DNA of 13,333 nt. Origin: Bacteroidota bacterium (GTDB lineage Bacteria > Bacteroidota > Bacteroidia > Chitinophagales > Chitinophagaceae). The position numbers and the translations under genes were made by a program. The notes beneath the pieces are model-generated. The model searched no databases and was not told the DNA's origin. It worked only from the letters and a program-made list of their open reading frames with translations. Shown here in pieces: positions 1 to 6,133 of the stretch (positions are counted from its first letter, which is position 1; every line of letters begins with the position of its first letter). The stretch spans positions 1 to 13,333 of the forward strand of contig JAEZRL010000217.1 in the NCBI GenBank assembly GCA_023440945.1, read 5' to 3'.

Positions 1-44
1 CTTTATAACCTTGTTATTTGTGACGTATATAGTTCAAAAGTTAT

Positions 45-500
45 TCAGTACCTGCTAAACCAATATCTTTCGATATAATGATTATGATAATAAGTTGCTA
101 CAAAACGATTGCCTTTGAAACTAACATCATCAAAATAAAGATCAACTGAACTATGCGTATAGCTATCATACATGTGAATCTCCATTGACTGATGCACATT
201 GTTGTAATAATTTCCATACTCATCGTAATAAGCATCATTCACAGTAGTAATATACCAATTACCATCCATAATTATGCTACCATCTGTGTAACGAGCCTGG
301 CCATTACTATAGAAATCAAAAATGCCCGTTTCAAGTCCGCTATAAAATGATCGCCATCCGTAAGTATTACCTTGCGCTGCTTCATCCAATACCCATGAAC
401 CTTCAATAGGATGTACCGGAACTATTACATCTTTTTTATAACATCCTGTAAGTGATATAGCAGTAAAAAATATAATTGATAAGTATAGGATTGATCTCAT
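45..500 (-). CDS. Small tyrosine-rich lipoprotein, function unknown
   Basis: 151-aa protein with a clear lipoprotein signal peptide: a basic start (MRS), a hydrophobic core at residues 4-17 and a lipobox LTGC with the acylated cysteine at residue 20. It should therefore be anchored in the cytoplasmic or outer membrane. The mature part begins YKKD and carries an IEGSWVL motif near residues 32-38, which resembles the first strand of small lipocalin-like or beta-sandwich lipoproteins common in Bacteroidetes; that fold is inference. It is strikingly aromatic, with about 19 tyrosines in some 132 mature residues, clustered in YY pairs, and has no cysteine apart from the lipobox. I do not recognise a specific family and assign no function. 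It is followed by the window edge and separated by 235 bases from the peptidase gene upstream, so it is probably a single-gene unit. No clear TAnnTTTG promoter was found before it. Confidence 0.75.
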   Translation of the reverse strand: MRSILYLSIIFFTAISLTGCYKKDVIVPVHPIEGSWVLDEAAQGNTYGWRSFYSGLETGIFDFYSNGQARYTDGSIIMDGNWYITTVNDAYYDEYGNYYNNVHQSMEIHMYDSYTHSSVDLYFDDVSFKGNRFVATYYHNHYIERYWFSRY

Positions 501-735
501 AAAATAATATTTAAAAAGTTAGCAATAATGTTTAGGATAAGACGAGTGAATGATGAAGAAGTAACAATACTCGCTTACTTTAGAATGACTTTAACAAGGA
601 GAAAGAAGAGGTAAGTTATAATGCTAAAGTTTATTAAGAATACGTAATAAACGTGTAAGCTGATTTAATGATATGAATTTTAGCCTGCAACTAATTGCTT
701 AAAGCTTGTAGTTATCAACCAATAACCCGCAGTTA
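501..735. other. Intergenic region between M56 peptidase and lipoprotein genes
   Basis: 235 bases without a credible gene. It holds the end of the peptidase transcript and the start of the lipoprotein transcript, both on the minus strand. I see an inverted repeat at 629-652 (listed separately) and a possible degenerate copy of the interspersed repeat around 543-573 (GAGTGA, then AAGAAG, bounded by CGAGT/ACTCG). No hairpin followed by a T-run on the minus strand was recognised, so how transcription ends after the peptidase gene is not visible. Confidence 0.5.
629..652. repeat. Perfect 8-bp inverted repeat
   Basis: GTTTATTA at 629-636 and its exact reverse complement TAATAAAC at 645-652 are separated by 8 bases. 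No T-run follows on either strand, so it is a poor intrinsic terminator. It could be an operator for the lipoprotein gene or a transcript-end hairpin of the peptidase operon. An AT-rich arm of this size can also arise by chance. Confidence 0.3.
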
Positions 736-2835
736 CTATAATTTTCCGTCTTTTTTATGCGCAGGTGCATCAGTTACTTCAATTACAATATGAAAAACCT
801 GATTACCCTGTGGTGAAGTGAGCGAAGTAATATTGATAATTTCTTTCTTTAACCCTTCTTCTCCTGCTTTTGTTACGACAATTTTTTTTGTTTCAACGGA
901 AGGAGCATTCATTGCAGAAGTATTTTCACCGGCATTTTTATCATCATCTGCAACATAATAACGAAAGGTAGCAGGAACTACCGGTGCTTCTCTTAACAAA
1001 GGCGCTTGTGGTGCTTCTGTATAAACAGGGCGTGTATAAACATAGGTTTGATATAAGGACGGATCTGAATCAACATTATCAGAATCGCGGAAAAATTTGA
1101 TATGGGGTTTTACATCTCGGGATAAAAACATCTTGCGTGCAGAATCTGCGCTTCTTTTTTCTTCCCGCCATCTTTTCATTCTTTCCTGTGAAATTTTAAA
1201 TCTTCGTTGTTTCAATTCATCCTGTTGGGAAAGTTTCTCCGGTTGTTTTGTTTTTTCTTCAGAGAAAATATTTGACAGAGATTGATTCACTTCTGCAAAA
1301 GCTTCATTTAATGCATTCTGAAACTCAGTATTCTTCAACACTTCTTTATCAAGCTTCAGTTTATTTATATCAACCTTTGCCTTTGCAACGCTTTCATTCA
1401 GTTTGTTCCAGTTGATATGAAAATCCTTTTTGTCGAAAGGATTTTCCACAGATGCGTAAATAGTCGCGGTATCAAGGAAAGGAATTTGTTTAGATAGTGT
1501 TACCCAATCTGTTTTTGCTAATTCTTTCTTCGCTTCTTCATGCGCTTTTTGCATATTATTATTGAAGTTCAGCTTAAGATCATTTATTCTGTCAATAACA
1601 GCAGGTGTAACTTTTGTCAAAGCTTGCTGAGCCTGATCCAGTACAACGGGTGCCTGTGCTTCTACCTCTTGCCGGGCCTTTTCAGTAGCTTTCTTCACTT
1701 CATCTTTTAATGGTTTTGATAAAGCGAAAAATGGGTTGAAAAAAGGATTATCGACTTGTGCTGCCAATGGCTCTAACACCACTTTCTTCTCAGGCAAAGT
1801 ATTTTTTGAAACAACTTGTGTGGGAGCAGACGGATCGAACCAGGCAATAGAACAAAAGATGCCGGTCATTAAAACAAGCGCAATTAATTGTTGTTTATAA
1901 TTAAATATTTTTTCCTGCTTGTTCAATAATCTTTTTACTCTTGATAACAAATCGCCTTTATCATGCCCCGAAGCCTGCATAGCAAAAGCGGTGTTTGTTT
2001 GCAAATAAGCAATCTGTAGCAAAGCTTCTGCATACATGGCTGGATTGTACTGAAACTGAAGAACCCAATCATCACAACTATTCTCTCTTTCTTTTCTTAT
2101 TTGCTTGCTTAACAATTGTATAAAAGGATTAAAAAATAGGGCTATCTCGATTATGGATTGAATAAGATTGATAAGATAATCGGAGCGTTTGATATGTGCC
2201 AGTTCGTGCAGTATCACCGCTTCTAACTGTTCTGTTGTAAGGTGATTGATACTTGCAACAGGGATAAGAATTACAGGTTTTAAAAAACCGATGGTCAACG
2301 GACTTTTTATAAGATCTGAAAGATATATTTTTATCTCTTTTTTTATTTCGAGATGTTGCACCATTCGTTTTACAAACAACTTCCAGTCAACATCAATCCG
2401 ATGCAAGCCTTCCGTTTTTATGACTTTCGTAAAGCGGTAACTTCTTATCCATTTTATGGTGAGAAAGATGAGCAAACCAATGTATGCAACGGATAAATAA
2501 GGAAGCACTCTTTCACCGATAACAAAGAAATTTAATAATCTTGAATGAAAGGTTTCACCTTGTGCCTGGAGAACAACATTATTATCAATAGTAAGCTCTT
2601 TTGCTGTAGCCAAAGCTTTACTGCAGGCAGTATAATAAAACTGAAGTGTGATAAGAAACCATGCAAAACCTGCCAACTGTGCGGATAATGCAATTTTATA
2701 TCTTGTATGGGAAGAAAATTTTAAAATGCTATTCATCAACACAACAACTATCCACAACAAAGCTACCTGCCATAAGCTATGGGCAATGGCATAACCCAAA
2801 GCCTGTAAAAAAGGTGATTGGGAAAGAGCTTGCAT
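736..2835 (-). CDS. M56-family BlaR1/MecR1-like membrane metallopeptidase
   Basis: 699-aa integral membrane zinc peptidase of the BlaR1/MecR1 type. Hydrophobic segments lie near residues 12-37, 47-68, 108-129 and 315-333. Between the third and fourth lies the catalytic loop with the zinc motif HELAH (residues 210-214) and a downstream RERENSCDDW stretch (248-257) that supplies the usual third ligand region. This matches the BlaR1 transmembrane protease domain, which on signal perception leads to inactivation of the partner BlaI-type repressor. The C-terminal part (about 334-699) should lie outside the cytoplasm by analogy. It is charged and helical (roughly 375-610), then Pro/Tyr-rich, and ends in a short strand-rich region. 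It shows no SxxK/SxN/KTG arrangement of a penicillin-binding sensor, so beta-lactam sensing should not be assumed. It is translated three bases after the repressor gene, clearly as one operon. Family assignment is secure; the signal is unknown. Confidence 0.9.
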   Translation of the reverse strand: MQALSQSPFLQALGYAIAHSLWQVALLWIVVVLMNSILKFSSHTRYKIALSAQLAGFAWFLITLQFYYTACSKALATAKELTIDNNVVLQAQGETFHSRLLNFFVIGERVLPYLSVAYIGLLIFLTIKWIRSYRFTKVIKTEGLHRIDVDWKLFVKRMVQHLEIKKEIKIYLSDLIKSPLTIGFLKPVILIPVASINHLTTEQLEAVILHELAHIKRSDYLINLIQSIIEIALFFNPFIQLLSKQIRKERENSCDDWVLQFQYNPAMYAEALLQIAYLQTNTAFAMQASGHDKGDLLSRVKRLLNKQEKIFNYKQQLIALVLMTGIFCSIAWFDPSAPTQVVSKNTLPEKKVVLEPLAAQVDNPFFNPFFALSKPLKDEVKKATEKARQEVEAQAPVVLDQAQQALTKVTPAVIDRINDLKLNFNNNMQKAHEEAKKELAKTDWVTLSKQIPFLDTATIYASVENPFDKKDFHINWNKLNESVAKAKVDINKLKLDKEVLKNTEFQNALNEAFAEVNQSLSNIFSEEKTKQPEKLSQQDELKQRRFKISQERMKRWREEKRSADSARKMFLSRDVKPHIKFFRDSDNVDSDPSLYQTYVYTRPVYTEAPQAPLLREAPVVPATFRYYVADDDKNAGENTSAMNAPSVETKKIVVTKAGEEGLKKEIINITSLTSPQGNQVFHIVIEVTDAPAHKKDGKL

Positions 2836-2838
2836 ACG

Positions 2839-3222
2839 CTATTGTTTTTTTAGATTATCAAGCAGTTTTTGTATTTCGTTCAATTCTTCTTTTGATGGTG
2901 CATTGTTACCAAGTGCCTGCATCACCAGTTTTGTTGTTGAGCCGCCAAACAAAGAGTCAACCATTTTATCAACAAGCTGGCGCTGCGTTCCTTCGCGGGT
3001 TACATTGGCTTTATAGATATGCGTTTTGCTGGAGTCATCTCTTACCACCAAACCCTTTTCAAACATAATCTGCATCAGCTTCAAAGTGGTAGTGTAGCCA
3101 CTGTCTTTATAAACGCTCAGTTCCTCATGCACTTCCCGAACAGTAGCGGTTCCTTTATCCCACAGAACCCTCAAAATTTCCAGTTCACTTTCTGTAGGCT
3201 TAAGATTTTTTACCTGGTTCAT
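2839..3222 (-). CDS. BlaI/MecI/CopY-family transcriptional repressor
   Basis: 127-aa cytoplasmic repressor with the typical family length (about 120-130 aa). The N-terminal winged helix-turn-helix spans roughly residues 8-75: LKPTESELEILRVLWDKG leads in, TVREVHEEL is the second helix, and GYTTTLKLMQIMFEKGLV the recognition helix and wing. The C-terminal dimerisation part contains the family-typical segment LVDKMVDSLFGGSTTKLV (residues 82-99), close to where BlaI proteins are cut after induction. It stands first in an operon with the M56 peptidase gene (3-base gap), the standard arrangement for a repressor controlled by its own sensor-protease. A perfect inverted repeat 7 bases before the start codon suggests autorepression. 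The targets outside this operon cannot be read from the window. Confidence 0.92.
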   Translation of the reverse strand: MNQVKNLKPTESELEILRVLWDKGTATVREVHEELSVYKDSGYTTTLKLMQIMFEKGLVVRDDSSKTHIYKANVTREGTQRQLVDKMVDSLFGGSTTKLVMQALGNNAPSKEELNEIQKLLDNLKKQ

Positions 3223-3228
3223 ATCTTA

Positions 3229-3246
3229 TTACGATTGTTTTCGTAA
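3229..3246. promoter_or_regulatory. Candidate BlaI-type operator
   Basis: Perfect inverted repeat TTACGA-N6-TCGTAA directly upstream of the repressor start codon (at 3222). BlaI/MecI proteins bind as dimers to dyads with TACnA-like half sites in their own promoter, and position and symmetry fit this. Just upstream on the minus strand, 3248-3255 reads TATCTTGC, one base away from the Bacteroidetes -7 consensus TAnnTTTG, so the dyad would overlap the transcription start. The dyad is seen directly; binding and start site are inference. Confidence 0.6.
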
Positions 3247-3307
3247 AGCAAGATACAATAAGAAATAATTAAGGTTGAAAAAAGTTTCTTAAAAAAAGCC
3301 GGAGTTT

Positions 3308-3346
3308 GTTAGAAAAGGATAAAAATGAGTGTGAAAGGTATAATTT
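3308..3346. repeat. Imperfect direct repeat, copy 1 (pairs with 3568-3603)
   Basis: Begins with GTTAGAAAAGGATAAAAATG and continues with GTGTGAAAGGTATAATTT. It aligns with 3568-3603 with a two-base gap and about seven to nine substitutions; the best part is GTGAAAGGTATAATTT against GTGAAAGATATTATTT. The second copy lies at the 3' end of the 175-aa gene, so this copy may be the leftover downstream end of a duplicated segment. The sequence is AT-rich, which lowers the weight of the match. Confidence 0.4.
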
Positions 3347-3397
3347 GAAGCTTTTAGATATATTCATTTTGATACCAGCAGCAGTTCTTCATGGCAT

Positions 3398-3412
3398 CTT
3401 CGTTGCGTCGCA
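3398..3412 (-). repeat. Interspersed intergenic repeat, copy C
   Basis: On the minus strand this reads TGCGACGCAACGAAG, identical over 15 bases to copy B at 12025-12039. The flanks are also more GC-rich than the surrounding sequence. A related copy A is at 6074-6089. All three sit between genes, which suggests a small dispersed repeat rather than a coding element. Confidence 0.45.
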
Positions 3413-3462
3413 AGCACTTCATCTGCATATTTACATGGCGTCACAACTTAATTCATTAAAAC

Positions 3463-3535
3463 TTACAACGCTTTTACTTCATTTATCAATTTTTGCAAAA
3501 AAGATTTGTCATTCTAGATGTTTTGGCGACAGAAA
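3463..3535 (-). pseudogene. Decayed duplicate of the pntB 3' end
   Basis: Bases 3463-3507 match 4160-4204, the last 14 codons and stop of the intact pntB, at 42 of 45 positions without a gap. On the minus strand they still read KSFLQKLINEVKAL-stop against KSVLQKLIAEVKAL-stop in PntB. Further upstream the likeness continues weakly at 3515-3535 against 4222-4243, after a deletion of about 10 bases that breaks the frame, and an in-frame TAG stands just before the matching part. It is therefore a remnant, not a gene. It lies 697 bases from the true pntB end, on the other side of the 175-aa gene, so a segment here was duplicated or inserted. See the findings for the competing explanations. Confidence 0.8.
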
Positions 3536-3567
3536 CCTTAATCATCTTCTTGACAATAGCGAGAGTT

Positions 3568-3603
3568 GTTAAAAAGAGTAAATGAATGTGAAAGATATTA
3601 TTT
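3568..3603. repeat. Imperfect direct repeat, copy 2 (pairs with 3308-3346)
   Basis: Begins GTTAAAAAGAGTAAATGAATG and ends at the stop codon of the 175-aa gene (TTA at 3598-3600 on the plus strand). It resembles 3308-3346 in the same orientation. Together with the pntB relic between the two copies this gives the order of a tandem duplication whose second copy has shrunk. Confidence 0.4.
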
Positions 3604-4125
3604 ATTCTGAAATACCTTAAGTGAATTCCAATATCTTCCCATTCCGCCACGCTTTTTCATTGCTTCTCTGTCTATTGTTTCAGGCAATTTATTGTTTTGG
3701 TCATTCACAATGTTCTTATTAAATCCGGTGAATGTTTTGTTTATTTCAAAAATCCATTTCCAGTTTGAATAGTAATTGAGCATCCAACTTAGTTCCTCCT
3801 CAATCTCATTTACTTTAAGTTGATCGAGCCTTCGCAGTATTTGTGTTTCAGCTTCTTCATCCAAATCAGAAATTCCGGTTAAAAATGACGGCTCAGCTAT
3901 CGCATACCATTGAATAAAAAGTCCACGTTTTAAAGCTTCAATATTATGAAGAGATAAACTAGCATAAGTTTGATGTATTTTTTTATACTCAAGAAAAATT
4001 TCTTGCAATTTCTTGCGTGAGACGTCTGTTTGAGGATGATGAGCCAGTTCCTTAACTTTAATGTATAAGTCATCTTCTTTATTTGCTAATTCCTGAAGAT
4101 CCCTTTTTATTTCTTCTAACATCAA
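3598..4125 (-). CDS. Hypothetical 175-aa soluble protein downstream of pntB
   Basis: Not recognised. The protein is hydrophilic, has no signal peptide or membrane segment and contains no cysteine. Residues 1-52 are strongly charged and helical (EEIKRDLQELANKEDDLYIKVKELAHH), probably coiled-coil-like. The middle is rich in Trp and acidic residues (FIQWYAIAEPSFL; EEELSWMLNYYSNWKWIF near 108-126), and the end is basic (EAMKKRGGMGRYWNSLK). The first two codons are both ATG, so the start may be 4125 or 4122. It begins 34 bases after the pntB stop on the same strand and may be read from the pnt transcript. However, the duplicated pntB 3' end on its far side suggests that it joined this place by insertion or duplication, so a functional tie to transhydrogenase should not be assumed. 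The intact reading frame of this length argues for a real gene. Confidence 0.7.
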   Translation of the reverse strand: MMLEEIKRDLQELANKEDDLYIKVKELAHHPQTDVSRKKLQEIFLEYKKIHQTYASLSLHNIEALKRGLFIQWYAIAEPSFLTGISDLDEEAETQILRRLDQLKVNEIEEELSWMLNYYSNWKWIFEINKTFTGFNKNIVNDQNNKLPETIDREAMKKRGGMGRYWNSLKVFQNK

Positions 4126-4159
4126 ATATTTGAACTAAAATTATTTGTTTGAAAAAAAA

Positions 4160-5614
4160 TTACAACGCTTTTACTTCAGCTATCAATTTTTGCAAAACAG
4201 ATTTTGCATCGCCAAATAACATAGAAGTTTTTGGCTGAAAGAAAAGCTGATTCTCAATACCGGCATAACCCGGTTTCATGCTGCGTTTGTTTACAATAAC
4301 CAGTTTTGCTTCTTCCACTTCAAGAATAGGCATTCCATAAATCGGCGAAGAAGGATCGGTTTTGGCCGCAGGATTTACCACATCATTTGCACCCAATATT
4401 AACACGACATCGGTGGTTTTAAATTCTTCATTTGCTTGCTCCATTTCGAGTAATTTTTCATAACTCACATCCGCTTCTGCCAACAATACATTCATGTGGC
4501 CCGGCATTCTTCCCGCTACCGGATGAATAGCATATTTCACTTCCACGCCTTTTTCTTCAAGCAAATGTTCCAGTTCATGACAAGCATGTTGTGCCTGTGC
4601 AACTGCCAAACCATAACCCGGAACGATCATTATTTTTCTTGCGTAACTCATTGCCATCGCAGCATCACTGATCGTGATCTCTTTATAAGAACCACCACGT
4701 ATGGAAGAACCTCCTGTTGCAGCATTACCACCAAACGAACCGACCAGCACATTCATTAACGATCGATTCATGGCTTTACACATAAGAATAGTAAGCAAAG
4801 TACCTGCAGCACCCACAAGAATACCTCCGGTTAACATCACCTGGTTGTTGTATAAAAAGCCACCGCAAGCTGCAGCAACGCCGGTAAAAGAATTGAGTAA
4901 AGAAATTACGACTGGCATATCCGCGCCTCCAATTGGAAGAACAAAGAGAACTCCGTAGAGAAGAGAGAGTATAAATACAATTAAAAAAAGAGGTGTTCCG
5001 AAATCAATGAAAGACCATTCCCTGAAATAAAAGAAAATGCTATAAGCAGATAGAAAAAGCAGCGCAAAGAAAATAATAAGATTTACCAGGTGTTGTCCTT
5101 TAAAAGTAAAGTCCTTTATCTTACCATTAAGCTTTCCCCATGCGATCATCGAGCCTGCAAAAGAAATAGAACCTATAATAAGTCCCGCATATATTATCAG
5201 TAATTCCGCTGTATAATAATCGTGTTTTACGAGGTTATTGAGATAACCGGAAGCCTTACTGTAAAAAAAACTGTTGATATGAAAAAACTCATTCATTGAA
5301 ATCAAGGCTGCACAGGCTCCCCCCATTCCATTAAACATGCTCACCATTTCAGGCATGGCCGTCATCTTCACTTTTCTTGCCGACACAACACCAATAATGC
5401 CTCCCGCAACCAATCCTGAAAATATCCATCCATAATTATGCAGCGGATTTCCGTTATCATCATTATATAAAAATATCGTCCCGATAATAGCGATGGTCAT
5501 ACCGCCTGCAGCGATCAGATTTCCTTTTCTCGCAGTTTCAGGATGAGATAACATTTTAAGACCTATAATGAAGGTGATAGAAGAGATGAGGTAGATAAGT
5601 GTAAGTAGATTCAT
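4160..5614 (-). CDS. pntB: NAD(P) transhydrogenase subunit beta
   Basis: 484-aa membrane subunit of proton-translocating transhydrogenase, which moves hydride between NADH and NADP+ driven by the proton gradient. The N-terminal two thirds (about 1-300) are a series of hydrophobic helices including GGADMPVVISLLNSFTG (229-245), typical of the membrane domain II. The C-terminal third is the NADP(H)-binding domain III: VPGYGLAVAQAQ (331-342), YAIHPVAGRMPGHMNVLLAE (361-380), LILGANDVVNPAAKTDP (405-421) and KRSMKPGYAG (443-452), all at their expected order. Length is close to that of the family (about 460-485 aa). The gene is third in the operon after pntAA and pntAB, with 97 bases between it and pntAB. 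Its last 45 bases are copied in a degraded form at 3463-3507. Confidence 0.97.
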   Translation of the reverse strand: MNLLTLIYLISSITFIIGLKMLSHPETARKGNLIAAGGMTIAIIGTIFLYNDDNGNPLHNYGWIFSGLVAGGIIGVVSARKVKMTAMPEMVSMFNGMGGACAALISMNEFFHINSFFYSKASGYLNNLVKHDYYTAELLIIYAGLIIGSISFAGSMIAWGKLNGKIKDFTFKGQHLVNLIIFFALLFLSAYSIFFYFREWSFIDFGTPLFLIVFILSLLYGVLFVLPIGGADMPVVISLLNSFTGVAAACGGFLYNNQVMLTGGILVGAAGTLLTILMCKAMNRSLMNVLVGSFGGNAATGGSSIRGGSYKEITISDAAMAMSYARKIMIVPGYGLAVAQAQHACHELEHLLEEKGVEVKYAIHPVAGRMPGHMNVLLAEADVSYEKLLEMEQANEEFKTTDVVLILGANDVVNPAAKTDPSSPIYGMPILEVEEAKLVIVNKRSMKPGYAGIENQLFFQPKTSMLFGDAKSVLQKLIAEVKAL

Positions 5615-5633
5615 TTTGATAAGCTATTGATAT

Positions 5634-5726
5634 AAATCCGAAATCTGAAAGTTGAAATCCGACATTCTTTTTAGTGCTAGGTATTGAGGTTTAAATTCAA
5701 ATTTCAAATTCTTATTTCGAATTTCG
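5634..5726. repeat. Short AAATCCGA / AAATTC direct repeats between pntAB and pntB
   Basis: The spacer between the two genes contains AAATCCGA twice (5634-5641 and 5655-5662) and a run of AAATTC/AAATTTC units at about 5693-5726 that reaches into the end of pntAB. Such simple repeats are frequent fillers in AT-rich Bacteroidetes spacers. I see no terminator or promoter in it, so pntB is probably read from the upstream promoter. Confidence 0.35.
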
Positions 5727-6029
5727 CTTACGTCGAAACATTTCCAGCATCCTATCCGTAACTACAAAACCACCTACAACATTAAGTGTTCCCACTATTA
5801 CGGCAAGAAATCCAAGAATGAGTGCAACATAATTATCGCTTTCGGCTTTACCCATAACGATAATAGCGCCGATAATCACTACCCCATGAATGGCATTTGC
5901 GCCGCTCATTAATGGCGTATGTAAAACACTCGGCACACGGCCTATCACTTCGATGCCAAGAAATATCATGAGCACGACAATGTAGATGTATTGTTCATGT
6001 TCACTTATCCAGTTTAAGATATTTTCCAT
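5712..6029 (-). CDS. pntAB: NAD(P) transhydrogenase subunit alpha, membrane part
   Basis: 105-aa membrane protein corresponding to the C-terminal membrane part of the E. coli PntA, here a separate gene as in Rhodospirillum rubrum. It has three hydrophobic helices near residues 15-30, 47-60 and 67-90. The conserved segment RVPSVLHTPLMSGANAIHG (31-49) sits between the first and second and marks the family, and the protein ends in a basic tail. With PntB it forms the proton channel of the enzyme. It follows pntAA after a 104-base spacer that carries an interspersed repeat, and precedes pntB. Length agrees with other split alpha-2 subunits (about 90-110 aa). Confidence 0.95.
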   Translation of the reverse strand: MENILNWISEHEQYIYIVVLMIFLGIEVIGRVPSVLHTPLMSGANAIHGVVIIGAIIVMGKAESDNYVALILGFLAVIVGTLNVVGGFVVTDRMLEMFRRKRNSK

Positions 6030-6073
6030 GTGCGAAGAAGTTTATTGTTCAGTATATAACAGAACGTTGAAGT

Positions 6074-6089
6074 GAGTGACACAACGAAG
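6074..6089 (+). repeat. Interspersed intergenic repeat, copy A
   Basis: GAGTGACACAACGAAG, related to GAGTGCGACGCAACGAAG at 12022-12039 and to the inverted copy at 3398-3412. It is in the 104-base spacer between pntAA and pntAB. The shared part is GAGTG plus GAC and CAACGAAG, followed in copies A and B by an AGCA stretch some ten bases later. Confidence 0.4.
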
Positions 6090-6133
6090 AAGCTATAAGC
6101 ACCGCAGGCGGTAACATCAAAACAATTTCTTTC

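Larger units (their letters stand above)
3223..3597. other. Gene-poor region with operator, repeats and pntB relic
   Basis: 375 bases without an intact credible gene, between the repressor start and the stop of the 175-aa gene. From left to right it contains the candidate BlaI-type operator and promoter (3229-3255), one copy of a direct repeat (3308-3346), a copy of the interspersed CAACGAAG repeat in inverse orientation (3398-3412), a decayed pntB 3' end (3463-3535), and the beginning of the second direct repeat (3568-3603). A plus-strand reading frame of 88 codons at 3306-3572 crosses these relics and has no protein-like features. Confidence 0.6.

Noticed and set aside
736..2835. Annotation of the M56 protein as a beta-lactam resistance sensor
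   Set aside because: No SxxK, SxN or KTG arrangement is present after the last membrane helix, and no beta-lactamase gene is in the window.
3306..3572. Plus-strand reading frame of 88 codons
   Set aside because: It crosses the pntB relic, a direct repeat and an interspersed repeat, in the strand opposite to the neighbouring genes. Its product has no protein-family features.
3463..4204. Phage or integrative-element attachment sites at the pntB 3' ends
   Set aside because: The 3'-end duplication resembles attL/attR, but the enclosed 697 bases have no integrase, transposase or excision gene, and the tract is decayed. Kept only as an alternative in the findings.
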